Positions 16,092-25,456 of a stretch of 64,000 bases of DNA are shown piece after piece. Origin of the DNA: a virus. The stretch lies in the IMG/VR virus record IMGVR_UViG_3300032224_001676, positions 62,001 to 126,000 of that record; one strand, 5' to 3'. The first letter of the stretch is position 1. Each line of letters starts with the position of its first letter. The notes under the pieces were generated by a model. It had not been told where the DNA came from and searched no databases. It saw nothing but the letters and a program-made list of their open reading frames with translations. Position numbers and translations under genes: made by a program.

Positions 16092-18167
16092 TTACGCTGG
16101 GAAAGTAGCTCCGGTTGGGGTAATGTTGAAATCTAAGTAAATAAATTCAGCGGTTTTAGTTGGTTGTAAATAAATTTGACCTACTAATTGGTTTCTATCT
16201 ACTACATCTGCTGTATTATTTGTATCATCCATCACTACTTTAAATGCATACAATCCTTGACGTTGTTGAACACTTTCTAAGTATGGGTTAACTACTGCTA
16301 AGAAGCTATTTCTTGTGGCTGCTGTGTTTTGTTCAAACACTAAGTTTTGGGCTACTTGAGAAATATAGGCTTTAAGAGCAATTAACAAGCGACGAACATT
16401 TACACGATCTAAAGCTGATGCTCTTGTTTGTAATGTCTTTTGACCGTATACTACTACTCCAGTTGAAGGGAATGTAGCGATTGGGTTTACTTTTCCATTA
16501 TATAAAGTATCACGATATGATTGTGGTAACTTTTGTTCAGCTCTTACTACTTGTAATCCACCACGATTGATACCTGCTGGTGCAAACCAAGGTTCTGATA
16601 TGTTATCTGTGTAAGCATATACTCCACCAATTACAGTTGAAGCTGGTACCCAAACCATGTCTCCGGTATCTGGGTCAAATACTAGAGTCCAAGGCCAGTA
16701 TGTTGAAGCATATGAAGTATTTCTACTTGTAGCTTGAGCTACAACTGCGTTCACATTTGATCCGTAAGGAACCATATCTACTACATAGATATTATCTCCT
16801 CTGTTTTGAGTATTTGTAATAATACTTGTTATTTGTGAAGAATGTAATGAATTAACTAAACCAGGGGTCATTAATACGTTAAATATATAATCATCTTGAT
16901 TTGATAATAAGTTAATCATATTGTCATAATCAGATCCTACTAATCCTTGTGTATTAGTTGAATTGATATCACTATAGAAATTAGCTCCACCCATTATATG
17001 ACCTAAAGCTCCACCAAATACTCCTTCAGAGTCTATTGGAAGATAATCAGCATATTGTGGTTTTGGTGAACCTGCGTTATCAAAATAATTTGGTGTTAAA
17101 TAATTAACAGCACTTACTCTTACATATTGAGATGCGTTAGAATAGAATCCAGTTAATTCAATTTGGTTAGTTGTTGGGTTATATACTTCAACCTGGTCAC
17201 CTAATACTTTAGCTACGAAGTTTCCTTGAGTTGGGTCTAATGATAAACCAGTCCAAGTTTCTAATACAATCTGATCATTAGTTGTATCATCACCTCTTCT
17301 TATTAATAAGTCGAATGTTCCAGCGTCAACGTCTGAGTTTAAGATTTCCCATCTAACGTTGTTTGAAGATCCGCTAGCTAATGCTCCGTAAGCATCAATT
17401 GGACCATCACTATTCATAATTGTACCTTCAGAAAGTGTTTCTAATACGAATGGTACTGAACCAACTCCTGTAACTCCTCCTCCAATTGTTAAAATATTTG
17501 AGAAAGTAGTTCCTGAACCTGAAAGAACAACTGTTCCATTGTATGCTGAGGATGATACTGATGAAGAGAAAATTAATCCGCCTGATCCTGAAGTTACTGT
17601 GAAATAGTCACCTAAAGTTGTATTTAATACTGCTGCTAAGTTAGTTGCAGTTGCTGCAAGATTAGATCCGCTAGCAAAATAATATAATTGTCCATCAACA
17701 TCATCAGCTGGTGTTCCTAATGTAGCGGTAGAAATATATCTATATAAACCAAAACTTCCTGTTACTCTAACTTCTCCAGATCCGATTGCTAAGTTATTAA
17801 CTATATTCACATGGCCTGTAGCAAATGCTCCTGGGAGTGATGGTTCAGAGTTAATAATTCCAGAACTAGTTGCTGGGGAATAATTACCGTTTACTACTCG
17901 AGCAACTAATAATGAAACTCCTCCATTGTTAAAATAATTGTAAGCTGCTATAGAAGTAAAGTAAGTATAAGTATCACTACCACTAATCAATACGGTTCCA
18001 AATTTATTTTTGAAATCACTATATGAACTAACTAATGTAGGTATATTTACAGGTCCTTTAACTGTAGGGCCAATAATTGCGGCTCCAGCAGCAATAGGTT
18101 GGCGAGAAACAAATGAAGAATCATTTTCTCTCGCTAATACTCCTGGGGATATTAAGGTTTCTGCCAT
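16092..18167 (-). CDS. gp18: Contractile tail sheath protein, gp18-like
   Basis: The 691-aa protein (T4 gp18 is 659 aa) begins SPGVLARENDSSF, followed by AIIGPTVKGPVNIPTLVSSY, the conserved N-terminal sheath signature. The C-terminal part carries the core-domain features WPWTLVFDPDTG, a GGVYAYTDN helix, WFAPAGINRGGL, and RRLLIALKAYISQVAQN, typical of sheath proteins. The middle, about 150-350, is a Ser/Gly/Thr-rich variable insertion forming the outer protrusion. It precedes the tail tube gene and is preceded by a late-type element at 18191. Confidence 0.95.
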   Translation of the reverse strand: MAETLISPGVLARENDSSFVSRQPIAAGAAIIGPTVKGPVNIPTLVSSYSDFKNKFGTVLISGSDTYTYFTSIAAYNYFNNGGVSLLVARVVNGNYSPATSSGIINSEPSLPGAFATGHVNIVNNLAIGSGEVRVTGSFGLYRYISTATLGTPADDVDGQLYYFASGSNLAATATNLAAVLNTTLGDYFTVTSGSGGLIFSSSVSSSAYNGTVVLSGSGTTFSNILTIGGGVTGVGSVPFVLETLSEGTIMNSDGPIDAYGALASGSSNNVRWEILNSDVDAGTFDLLIRRGDDTTNDQIVLETWTGLSLDPTQGNFVAKVLGDQVEVYNPTTNQIELTGFYSNASQYVRVSAVNYLTPNYFDNAGSPKPQYADYLPIDSEGVFGGALGHIMGGANFYSDINSTNTQGLVGSDYDNMINLLSNQDDYIFNVLMTPGLVNSLHSSQITSIITNTQNRGDNIYVVDMVPYGSNVNAVVAQATSRNTSYASTYWPWTLVFDPDTGDMVWVPASTVIGGVYAYTDNISEPWFAPAGINRGGLQVVRAEQKLPQSYRDTLYNGKVNPIATFPSTGVVVYGQKTLQTRASALDRVNVRRLLIALKAYISQVAQNLVFEQNTAATRNSFLAVVNPYLESVQQRQGLYAFKVVMDDTNNTADVVDRNQLVGQIYLQPTKTAEFIYLDFNITPTGATFPA

Positions 18168-18190
18168 GTGATGTTGTTATTTAATTTTGT

Positions 18191-18198
18191 TATAAATA
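18191..18198 (-). promoter_or_regulatory. Late-type AATATTTATAA element before sheath gene
   Basis: The coding strand reads GATATTTATAACAAAAT, starting about 31 nt before the sheath ATG. It matches the shared ATATTTATAAYAAA consensus. Confidence 0.5.
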
Positions 18199-18217
18199 TC
18201 AAAGGAGGGTGTAAAAG

Positions 18218-18469
18218 TTAATTAGAACTAATAAATTCTCCTTTTTCTAAATCAATAGTTCCATCACCATATTTTTCTTGAAGTTGTTTTCCTAAACTAG
18301 ATTCTGATTCTATTTGTTTTTGGATTTCAGCTTTAAGAGTTTGTTTGTCTAATTCTAACATTTGCATTTTATATTCTATAATGCCTAGATTTTGAATTAG
18401 TTCATTTTGTTTGGCTTGGATTGATTTTAATACTTCAATTTCTTCTGGGGTTAAAACTTTAGTTGTCAT
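18218..18469 (-). CDS. Small coiled-coil protein of unknown function
   Basis: This 83-aa protein has a heptad-like helical stretch from about residue 7 to 65 (Leu/Ile at a/d positions, KQNELIQNLGIIEYKMQML). It ends in an acidic segment, GTIDLEKGEFISSN. No enzyme motif or membrane segment is visible. It lies between the first SHAEG fibre and the sheath gene, with its own late-type element, so it may be a small tail or fibre-assembly chaperone. That role is a guess from position. Confidence 0.6.
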   Translation of the reverse strand: MTTKVLTPEEIEVLKSIQAKQNELIQNLGIIEYKMQMLELDKQTLKAEIQKQIESESSLGKQLQEKYGDGTIDLEKGEFISSN

Positions 18470-18482
18470 AGATTTATTTTAT

Positions 18483-18490
18483 CATAAATA
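18483..18490 (-). promoter_or_regulatory. Late-type AATATTTATGA element before the coiled-coil gene
   Basis: The coding strand reads TAATATTTATGATAAAATAAATCT, ending before the ATG at 18469. It has one base changed from the AATATTTATAA core. Confidence 0.4.
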
Positions 18491-20680
18491 TTAAGCTAGA
18501 GATGCAGATCTCCAAGCTCCTCCAATATAAGTGTATATGAAATATGATCCTCCATTTTTAGCGGGTACCATTTCTCCTTCTTTACCTGCCCATGTTGGTG
18601 CGGCGCTTTGAGTTGCTACTACAATAGAAGAACTTAATGTTACTTTAAAAGCATCTTTTCCACTACCTAATGCGGTTCCAAATCCTACAATAAATGGGCT
18701 AGTAGTATCTCCAGGGGCGTTAAATGTACCTACTACAGTTTGATATGATCCAGACGCTATTGTACCTCTGCCTCCAGCATGAGAATAAATACCTAACGCT
18801 ATTGTATTAGAACCTTCAGCGTGTGAGTAATTACCTATAGCTGTAGTTCCTGATCCTTCAGTGTGTGATGAGATTCCTATAGCTGTTGTTTGAGTTCCTT
18901 CTGCGTGCGAGTATGAGTTTGACGCTATTGTTTGGTATCCTTCTGTGTGTGATCCAAATCCAATTGCTTGTGTTCTATAATTTTCAGCATGTGAATAATC
19001 ACCAGAAGCTGTTACTTCAACACCTTCAGCGTGTGATGCTATTCCAATTGATAAAGTTCCTGAACCCTCAGCGTGTGAGTAAATACCTTTTGCTGTTGTA
19101 GATGTTCCTTCAGTATGGGAGTGTGAGCCTGATGCTATTGTTTGGTATCCTTCAGCGTGTGAGTACGCTCCAATTGTTGTTGTCTGTCGACCTTCAGCAT
19201 GTGACCATGATCCAGATGAGAGTGTGAAATAACCTTCAGCGTGTGATTTTTCACCTATAGATGTTGTTCCATTTCCTTCAGCATGAGAGTGCATACCTAC
19301 AGCAACAGTATAATAACCTTCAGCATGTGATGCTATTCCAATTGCTTGTCCATAGTTTCCTTCAGCGTGTGAATAGTCACCTTTAGAAGTAGAGTTTTGA
19401 CCTTCAGCATGTGAAGAATATCCTATAGCTTGTGTTCCTGTACCTTCGGTGTGTGAGAAAGAACCTGATGATTTAGTTTGGTTGCCCTCAGCATGTGAGT
19501 AATTTCCTATAGCGACTGTGATGTATCCTTCAGTGTGTGACCAATCCCCAAATGCTGTAGTTATGTATCCTTCAGTATGAGATGCTAAACCTAATGATAT
19601 ATTACCTTGTCCTTCAGTATGTGAATATGAACCTGAAGATATATTTTGTGAACCAGTAATATCATTATAAGATGATTGTAATGCTGGGGAAAGAGTGAAT
19701 GTACTTCTATTGTTTCCAGCACTATATGAAATATTTGTTATTATAGGAAGGGTAGTATAATAATGAGTATTTACAACAAATGCATATGATGGATTTTCTA
19801 AGTAAAGATATTCCATAGTGTATGGAACTGTATTACCTGAGTAGTCACCGGTTACTACTAATGTTGTTGTTGATAATGAAACTACAGGTCCTGCGTATTC
19901 CTCATATTCAATATTAGTAACTGAGGATGGGGTGATAGTGCCTGTTCCTATAATAAATGAAACACCTTCAACATGAGAATTAAATCCTTTTGATGTGGTA
20001 AAATAACCTTCAGCATGTGAACTAACGCCTATTGCTGTTGAATATTGACCTTCAGCATGAGATCCATTTGACGCTGCTTTTGTTTGTGAACCTTCAGCAT
20101 GTGAGAATTGACCAACTGCTACAGTGTTATTTCCTTCAGCGTGTGAGTATTGACCTCCAGCAGTGCTAATATTACCTTCAGCATGTGAATATTGTCCTTG
20201 AGATACATTTGAATATCCTTCAGCGTGTGAATATGAACCAGATGTATTATTATTTAATCCTTGAGATAAACTTCCTGTAATTTGAGCGTTACCATTATGG
20301 GTTCCATCCCATTCTCCTGTCACTCCTGTTAATCCACTACCGTTTCCTATAAATGAACCTGTAAAAGACCCAGTGGCAATTCCACCAAATGATCCAGTTA
20401 TGTTTCCTGCTCCTGTAAATGAACCTGTAAATGAACCTGTAAATGTTCCTACAGACCCAGTCATATTTAATCCTATTACTGAGGTTACTTGTGTAAAATC
20501 TACTAATGAACCCGATAGAACTAATGAACCTGATATTGAGTTCTCAGGGCCTAAAAGAGTATTTGCTAAAAAGATTAAATTGTTATCCATTTCACTAATG
20601 GATATTTTTGCTCCTTTTAAATATACATCATTAGGTAAATTTCCTGATATTGAGCCTTGTCTTAATGTTAATATAGCCAT
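18491..20680 (-). CDS. Repeat-rich tail fibre with about 28 SHAEG (YadA-head-like) repeats
   Basis: The 729-aa protein has a N-terminal fibre segment rich in FTGSFTG repeats (about 65-125). A tandem array of 14-residue units, core SHAEG followed by xxTxAxGxx, fills about 145-680. I count about 28 units, interrupted after the seventh by a roughly 90-residue non-repeat insert. The C-terminal about 50 residues (VGFGTALGSGKDAFKV...) differ and end in an aromatic YIGGAWRSASLA. The repeats resemble the left-handed beta-roll of trimeric autotransporter (YadA/Hia) heads, which occur in phage fibres. A host-binding fibre is the likely role. A shorter paralogue is at 29642-31315. Confidence 0.8.
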   Translation of the reverse strand: MAILTLRQGSISGNLPNDVYLKGAKISISEMDNNLIFLANTLLGPENSISGSLVLSGSLVDFTQVTSVIGLNMTGSVGTFTGSFTGSFTGAGNITGSFGGIATGSFTGSFIGNGSGLTGVTGEWDGTHNGNAQITGSLSQGLNNNTSGSYSHAEGYSNVSQGQYSHAEGNISTAGGQYSHAEGNNTVAVGQFSHAEGSQTKAASNGSHAEGQYSTAIGVSSHAEGYFTTSKGFNSHVEGVSFIIGTGTITPSSVTNIEYEEYAGPVVSLSTTTLVVTGDYSGNTVPYTMEYLYLENPSYAFVVNTHYYTTLPIITNISYSAGNNRSTFTLSPALQSSYNDITGSQNISSGSYSHTEGQGNISLGLASHTEGYITTAFGDWSHTEGYITVAIGNYSHAEGNQTKSSGSFSHTEGTGTQAIGYSSHAEGQNSTSKGDYSHAEGNYGQAIGIASHAEGYYTVAVGMHSHAEGNGTTSIGEKSHAEGYFTLSSGSWSHAEGRQTTTIGAYSHAEGYQTIASGSHSHTEGTSTTAKGIYSHAEGSGTLSIGIASHAEGVEVTASGDYSHAENYRTQAIGFGSHTEGYQTIASNSYSHAEGTQTTAIGISSHTEGSGTTAIGNYSHAEGSNTIALGIYSHAGGRGTIASGSYQTVVGTFNAPGDTTSPFIVGFGTALGSGKDAFKVTLSSSIVVATQSAAPTWAGKEGEMVPAKNGGSYFIYTYIGGAWRSASLA
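18770..20236 (-). repeat. DNA tandem array encoding SHAEG units (42-bp period)
   Basis: Near-identical 14-base segments such as ccttcagcgtgtga recur about every 42 bases, with the array broken by the insert near 19650-19960. Conservation at DNA level beyond the codons needed could allow slippage or recombination that changes fibre length. Confidence 0.8.
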
Positions 20681-20693
20681 GTTATATGTTTAG

Positions 20694-20701
20694 TATAAAT
20701 A
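20694..20701 (-). promoter_or_regulatory. Late-type AATATTTATA element before SHAEG fibre
   Basis: The coding strand reads AAATATTTATACTAAACA, about 13 nt before the fibre ATG. It matches the common core. Confidence 0.5.
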
Positions 20702-20702
20702 T

Positions 20703-21605
20703 TTAAATTTGAGCACCTGGGGGTAGAAAATTTACACTTTCTATTGATGAAACTGCTTCACCGGTAAACGTTAATATGTTTTTATTAGAATATTTTTTAA
20801 TTGAATTAAGATCTTTTTGTAGAATTTCAGGAACTATATATCCATTTATTTTTATGGTGAATGTACTTTTAGCTATACGTTCTGTACCTTCTGTCATTTC
20901 TATATTAGTACTAAAAGTATCAATCATAGTTTTAAATTTAAAACGAGATAGATCACCCCAGTAAGCATCTGATGCGTATTCTATGGCTTCTACTATTTTA
21001 TTTAATTGTTCCATATAGTAGGTAAATACAGCACATTCGTAAGTTATTGTTACGTAATCTGGGACTACAGTGACGTAATATACTTTTTCGGGTCTAATGT
21101 TATTTTGAACATTAAATTTATCATAAGCATTTTGAGTAGAATATGATTTTTGAGTAATAGCATAATTGTATGGAATATTAGCGTCTAATTTATTAGCTAC
21201 ACTTCTATTTTTTTCAACACTTTCTCTTTTAAACATTAAAAGTGGAGCCATTATTCTACCATTAGCATCTCTATAATAACCATCTTTTTGAAATGATTTC
21301 CAACGCTCAGGTGAACCATATATTATAGGTACAGGAAGTCTTTGTCCATTTTGTACTACAGTTGGGCTTATAACATTTTCAAAATAATACATTACAGCCC
21401 AGTCTATATCTTCTAACCCGACTGAAAAAGGTTTTGTAGTATCGTCTTTAAATGATACTTGTTCTCCTCTATTTAAACCCTCAGCTTTATTTGGGTTGCC
21501 AATAGCTTGAAAACCCTCAGCACCTGGAGGTGGCTGGTATGGTCTCTGTTGAGAAATACTTATTTCTCTTTGAGTTTTAGGTATAGGTTTTCTTATTTCA
21601 GTCAT
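20703..21605 (-). CDS. Tail terminator/completion protein, gp15-like
   Basis: The 300-aa protein is close in size to T4 gp15 (272 aa). The central to C-terminal region has VVPDYVTITYECAVFTYYME followed by QLNKIVEAIEYASDAYWG. This agrees with the P.y..ti.v.ty...QMNkIvE segment of gp15-type tail completion proteins. It is followed by a beta region, TFTIKINGYIVPE. gp15 caps the tail and joins it to the neck. The gene order gp13-gp14-gp15 is preserved, with one-base junctions, and supports the call. The first 40 residues are Pro/Gln-rich and probably disordered. Confidence 0.72.
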   Translation of the reverse strand: MTEIRKPIPKTQREISISQQRPYQPPPGAEGFQAIGNPNKAEGLNRGEQVSFKDDTTKPFSVGLEDIDWAVMYYFENVISPTVVQNGQRLPVPIIYGSPERWKSFQKDGYYRDANGRIMAPLLMFKRESVEKNRSVANKLDANIPYNYAITQKSYSTQNAYDKFNVQNNIRPEKVYYVTVVPDYVTITYECAVFTYYMEQLNKIVEAIEYASDAYWGDLSRFKFKTMIDTFSTNIEMTEGTERIAKSTFTIKINGYIVPEILQKDLNSIKKYSNKNILTFTGEAVSSIESVNFLPPGAQI

Positions 21606-22114
21606 TATAATCTAGTTTTTATCAAGTTAAGTCTATCAGCAGGCACATAGTGAGTTTGACATACTATAGATACGTCCCATCCAAAATTACTTAATCCTGG
21701 GTTTAATGGATTAGGATTATATGGGTAGTCTGGGTTTTTACCCGCAAAGTATTGGATTTCGTTTGTGTTGTCTATTTCAAAATAACTTTCTTGATATAGA
21801 ATTATATCTCCAACTTCAGGGTGAGCATTAGCTTGAACTAAATCGTCTCTTAAAAATGCTACATCAATGCTCCATCCAAAATCTGCTCCAAATTCATTTA
21901 TTGGAGTTGTATTGTCTTTTACTGTTATCAAAGAATTTAATAATACAGGGCCGTCATAAAATTTACCCCCTGCTGCTTCTCCATACATGTTAACAGTAGT
22001 TTTATCTAAAATAAATTTGTACAAGGCACATTGTTGAGTGATAACATCCCACAATAACTCGCGGTTAACGTGCCTAAACATTGATATATCTCTTGCCGAG
22101 CCAAATATTGCCAT
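21605..22114 (-). CDS. Neck protein, gp14-like
   Basis: The 169-aa protein starts FGSARDISMFRHVNRELLWDV and contains NMYGEAAGGKFYDGPVLLNSLI and GDIILYQESYFEIDN segments. These match the core of T4 gp14 (256 aa), with the terminal parts trimmed. gp14 with gp13 forms the neck that seals the filled head and receives the tail. It overlaps or abuts both neighbours by single bases, showing tight translational coupling. Confidence 0.75.
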   Translation of the reverse strand: MAIFGSARDISMFRHVNRELLWDVITQQCALYKFILDKTTVNMYGEAAGGKFYDGPVLLNSLITVKDNTTPINEFGADFGWSIDVAFLRDDLVQANAHPEVGDIILYQESYFEIDNTNEIQYFAGKNPDYPYNPNPLNPGLSNFGWDVSIVCQTHYVPADRLNLIKTRL

Positions 22115-23274
22115 TATCCTATATAAATTACCATTGGTACGTTCATAATTTCTTGTTTTCTAAAATCACTTTCTTGAGCACGTCTTTCAAGTAATGATTT
22201 TTGAGATGTATCATCAAAGTATAATCTTAATCTTTCTATTAACGCCGCTCTATCCGCGGTAGCTGAAGCTAATAAATCAGCTTGGTTAAGAGTCATATTT
22301 TGATCTGGGATAGGTACAGTGCTATATTTTCCACGTACGTATCCTAAAATTTCTTTAACTAAAGCTAAAGTGTATTCAAATATCCATTGTCTTCCAACTG
22401 AATTGATTTGAGAATACACTGGGTTGCCATAAGGGGCGTTTGATGGATTTGTAACTCCTCCCGGGGTTACTAATCCATTATTTAGACGTTCTGATGATTT
22501 GATATAATTAAACCAAATATAACCACCATGAGTTTCATTGTCAGTGAAAGGTATAGGGAATATTCGTAGTTTATTATTAATTAATTGGAATGAATAATTA
22601 GATAAACGAACTTGGTTACTCATTTCAATTGCTTGAAGAGTAGACATATCATATGATAATGGCATCATTAAATAACCAGTACCATATCCACTACCTAACA
22701 TTCCTCCACCATATATACCAGCTGATGGTACTCCTCCTAACCCTGCAAATCCACCGTATGGGGCATACATTTGATTAATAGCAGGTAATGGATAGTAAAA
22801 TACTTGTTTAACCTCTATTCCTCCAGTGATTCCATTACTTGCTGCCCATTGTGCTAAATCATAATCTTGAATACTAGAAGTTAAAGCTACTGATCCACTG
22901 TAGTAATTCACGTTACCTCCTACTCCTGCTTCTTCACCATATTGTTGAGACAATCTAACAATATTAGACATATTAGGAGTGATAAGAGCGTTATTTAAAT
23001 TTGATCCTGTAGAAGTTCCTTCTAAAGATAATAAATTATCTCTAACTTGGTAAGCGTATAATTCATTACCATAAGTTGTAATTGCTTCTTCAAAAGCAGC
23101 ATAAAAGTTTACGTCTTGTAATTCAACCTCCATAATAGGATATCCCAATCTAAGAGCACAAAACGTAGTTACTTTATCAGCATCAATTTGAAACTGGTAA
23201 TCGTAGTCGTAAAATCCAAATGGGGTTAGCCCTGGGTAGAATGACGAACTGCCAGGATATATAGGGATATTCAT
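22114..23274 (-). CDS. Neck protein, gp13-like (head completion)
   Basis: This 386-aa protein carries a helical N-terminal region, VTTFCALRLGYPIMEVEL then AAFEEAITTYGNELYAYQVR. That is the usual opening of gp13-type neck proteins (predicted helices contacting the portal). A Gly/Tyr-rich central loop (about 175-205) follows, then a conserved C-terminal helix block (WIFEYTLALVKEILGYVRGK, then ADLLASATADRAALIERLR). T4 gp13 is 309 aa; the excess is mainly the central loop. It is the first of three tightly coupled neck genes and has a late-type element 15 nt upstream. Confidence 0.78.
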   Translation of the reverse strand: MNIPIYPGSSSFYPGLTPFGFYDYDYQFQIDADKVTTFCALRLGYPIMEVELQDVNFYAAFEEAITTYGNELYAYQVRDNLLSLEGTSTGSNLNNALITPNMSNIVRLSQQYGEEAGVGGNVNYYSGSVALTSSIQDYDLAQWAASNGITGGIEVKQVFYYPLPAINQMYAPYGGFAGLGGVPSAGIYGGGMLGSGYGTGYLMMPLSYDMSTLQAIEMSNQVRLSNYSFQLINNKLRIFPIPFTDNETHGGYIWFNYIKSSERLNNGLVTPGGVTNPSNAPYGNPVYSQINSVGRQWIFEYTLALVKEILGYVRGKYSTVPIPDQNMTLNQADLLASATADRAALIERLRLYFDDTSQKSLLERRAQESDFRKQEIMNVPMVIYIG

Positions 23275-23288
23275 ATGTTAGGTTTTGT

Positions 23289-23296
23289 TATAAATA
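23289..23296 (-). promoter_or_regulatory. Late-type ATATTTATAA element before neck genes
   Basis: The coding strand reads GCATATTTATAACAAAACCTA, ending shortly before the gp13-like ATG. It matches the ATATTTATAAYAAAA consensus. Confidence 0.5.
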
Positions 23297-23317
23297 TGCA
23301 AAACTATATGAATCGTA

Positions 23318-23551
23318 TTATTCAGGAAGAGGGGGTTCTATAGTTGGGGGTTCAATAAGAGTATCTTCAGTTATGTTTTCTATTATAGTAGGTTCCTGGT
23401 ATTGTTGATTGTATGTTTCTAAAGCGATAATGAGTTCTTCTTTAGTATCATAAAAAAACAGAATTGGTTGACCTGTTGTTATTTCATCACTATCTTCCAT
23501 TGAACCATAATGGAAAACATCTATTTCATTTGTTGCTAAATACCATTTCAT
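23318..23551 (-). CDS. Short acidic protein of unknown function
   Basis: The product is 77 aa with a folded-looking N-terminal half (MKWYLATNEIDVFHYGSMED) and a Pro/Glu-rich tail (EPPTIEPPLPE). Its start overlaps the stop of the DUF285 protein gene by one base, so it is co-translated with that fibre gene. It might be a fibre-assembly or small virion protein. No family recognised. Confidence 0.5.
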   Translation of the reverse strand: MKWYLATNEIDVFHYGSMEDSDEITTGQPILFFYDTKEELIIALETYNQQYQEPTIIENITEDTLIEPPTIEPPLPE

Positions 23552-25455
23552 TATATTTGTCCTCCATCTACTATTGTCCAGTTATTAGGTGCTGATACTA
23601 ATTTCGCTCTTGAAGCTGATGCTGCTATTGTGTAGTTTATGTTGTTAAAGCTAATGGAAATATTGGGTTTAACAGGTCTAGAAGCCCATCCTATTAATAA
23701 TGCGTCATAATTTGAAGATGAATAGTTCGTGTTTGATTTACCACCCATAAATGAGCCAGCTGCGGTTACATTGCCTATATTCCAGTTTGTTAAAGGTTGG
23801 TTAAAACCATAAGCATATTGGAACATAGTGTCTATAGTAGTAACGTTAGTTGTCACCCAATCTTTAATTGAATTACTATCTCCATTATTAAATGAACTTG
23901 ATTTTCTTGGAGGTGGTAATCCCTTAAACATTCCTTGGAAGTTTGTAGCCTTACTTAAATTCCAACTACCTAAATTAGAATTAAAATCAGGTTGACCATT
24001 AAACATAAAAGATAAATTACTAGCACTAATTGGATTCCATGTACTTAAATTTTGGTTAAATACTCCATCTTCGTTATTTGGTGTGGTTGGTATATTAAGG
24101 AATTGTTGAAAATTTGTAACTTTAGATACATCCCAATTTCCAATAGGTTGATTAAAATTAGTTTGAACATTAAACATATAATACATACTATTAACATTAG
24201 ATGTGTTCCAATTATTAATTGATGGGCTACCACCGTTGTTAAATGATCCTGTTCCATACCCACTATTCATACCAAACATACCAAGCATAGTTGTCACTTT
24301 ACTTGTATCCCAAGTACCTATGTTTTGATTAAAATAAGGTGACATAAAAAATACATAACTCATGTCAGTGACGTTAGAAGTATTCCAATTTTTAAGAGTA
24401 TCAGCCCCACCATTATTAAATACTCCTGTTTTAATATTTGAACCTCCAAATAAACCATACATATTTCGTACTTTACTTACATCCCATGATCCTACATCTT
24501 GGTTAAATGAATATGCTGAATAAAACATTTGAGTCATATCTACTGTATTAGAAGTATTCCAATTATTTAATGGTTGATTAAATAAAGAAGCTGAGTTAAA
24601 CATGAATGACATACTTATTGCAGATACAGTATTCCAATTATTTAAAGGTTGGTTAAATGCTGTATCCATATAAAACATATAGTTAAAAATACTAGCACTG
24701 CTTACATTCCAACTTCCAATTGGTTGATTAAATTGGTCATTATATAAAAATATTTGACTAAAGTTTTGTACCTTACTTGTATCCCAATTTTTAATAGAAT
24801 CACTTCCTCCATTATTAAAAGCATGTTTAACCCCTAACAAACCACAAAATGTATTAGTCATATTAGTAACATTGCTAGTATTCCAATTGCCTATATTTTG
24901 ATTATATCTATATGTAGTATAAAAGGTTTGGGACATATTGTTTACTTTACTTGTATCCCATTCATTAGCTCTACTAATACTAACTAATAAAGAACATGAT
25001 CTAAAAGTAGCATTTAATACTGGGCCATAAGCAGTACTTGAAGAATACGGAGTGTAAAGATTAGGTGTATCTGATATGTTGTTTAAGGTTAAAGCATCAC
25101 ACCCATAAAATTGAGCAGGTAATGAGGTTAATTTTAATCCACCCCATTGAGATATATTAATTAGCTTTCGTCTATCTCCTGTATTGCTAAATTGAAATCC
25201 ATTAATATATCCACTCATTGTGACATTATATGTCCCGGCAGTAGCATAAGAATGAGTTAAAGCGGATTGAAAAGAAGACGATATTGAACTACTAGTGTTA
25301 TCACCCCAATACACCATAAAATTATATAATCCACTACCAGTTAAAGGTATTCTAATTTGGTTAGTAGCACTTGAATTTGAGGATGTATTATCCGTCTTCC
25401 ATGTTGACATGAAAGGTTTAGGTTTTGAGTTAATTATAGTTCTACCGCCTCTCAT
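23551..25455 (-). CDS. BspA-like (DUF285) repeat surface protein with N-terminal PKD-like domain
   Basis: The 634-aa protein has a N-terminal PKD-like beta-sandwich segment at about 30-85 (YWGDNTSS... HSYATAGTYNVTMSG). It is followed by about a dozen 25-45-residue repeats of the type FNQxIGxWNTSNVTxMxxMF. These match the BspA/Mycoplasma DUF285 surface-protein repeat family, which forms leucine-rich-repeat-like solenoids and often mediates adhesion. In a tail gene island it is most likely a receptor-binding or decoration fibre. The repeats are bacterial-type and could have been acquired from a host surface protein. The terminal domain (IDTMFQYAYGFNQPLTNWNI and beyond) ends in VDGGQI. Confidence 0.8.
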   Translation of the reverse strand: MRGGRTIINSKPKPFMSTWKTDNTSSNSSATNQIRIPLTGSGLYNFMVYWGDNTSSSISSSFQSALTHSYATAGTYNVTMSGYINGFQFSNTGDRRKLINISQWGGLKLTSLPAQFYGCDALTLNNISDTPNLYTPYSSSTAYGPVLNATFRSCSLLVSISRANEWDTSKVNNMSQTFYTTYRYNQNIGNWNTSNVTNMTNTFCGLLGVKHAFNNGGSDSIKNWDTSKVQNFSQIFLYNDQFNQPIGSWNVSSASIFNYMFYMDTAFNQPLNNWNTVSAISMSFMFNSASLFNQPLNNWNTSNTVDMTQMFYSAYSFNQDVGSWDVSKVRNMYGLFGGSNIKTGVFNNGGADTLKNWNTSNVTDMSYVFFMSPYFNQNIGTWDTSKVTTMLGMFGMNSGYGTGSFNNGGSPSINNWNTSNVNSMYYMFNVQTNFNQPIGNWDVSKVTNFQQFLNIPTTPNNEDGVFNQNLSTWNPISASNLSFMFNGQPDFNSNLGSWNLSKATNFQGMFKGLPPPRKSSSFNNGDSNSIKDWVTTNVTTIDTMFQYAYGFNQPLTNWNIGNVTAAGSFMGGKSNTNYSSSNYDALLIGWASRPVKPNISISFNNINYTIAASASRAKLVSAPNNWTIVDGGQI

Positions 25456-25456
25456 C

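Noticed and set aside
18770-20236. A 42-base regularly repeated DNA array that could be mistaken for a CRISPR array
   Set aside because: The repeat lies in an open coding frame, the spacing is a multiple of three, and there are no variable spacers or cas genes. It encodes SHAEG fibre repeats.
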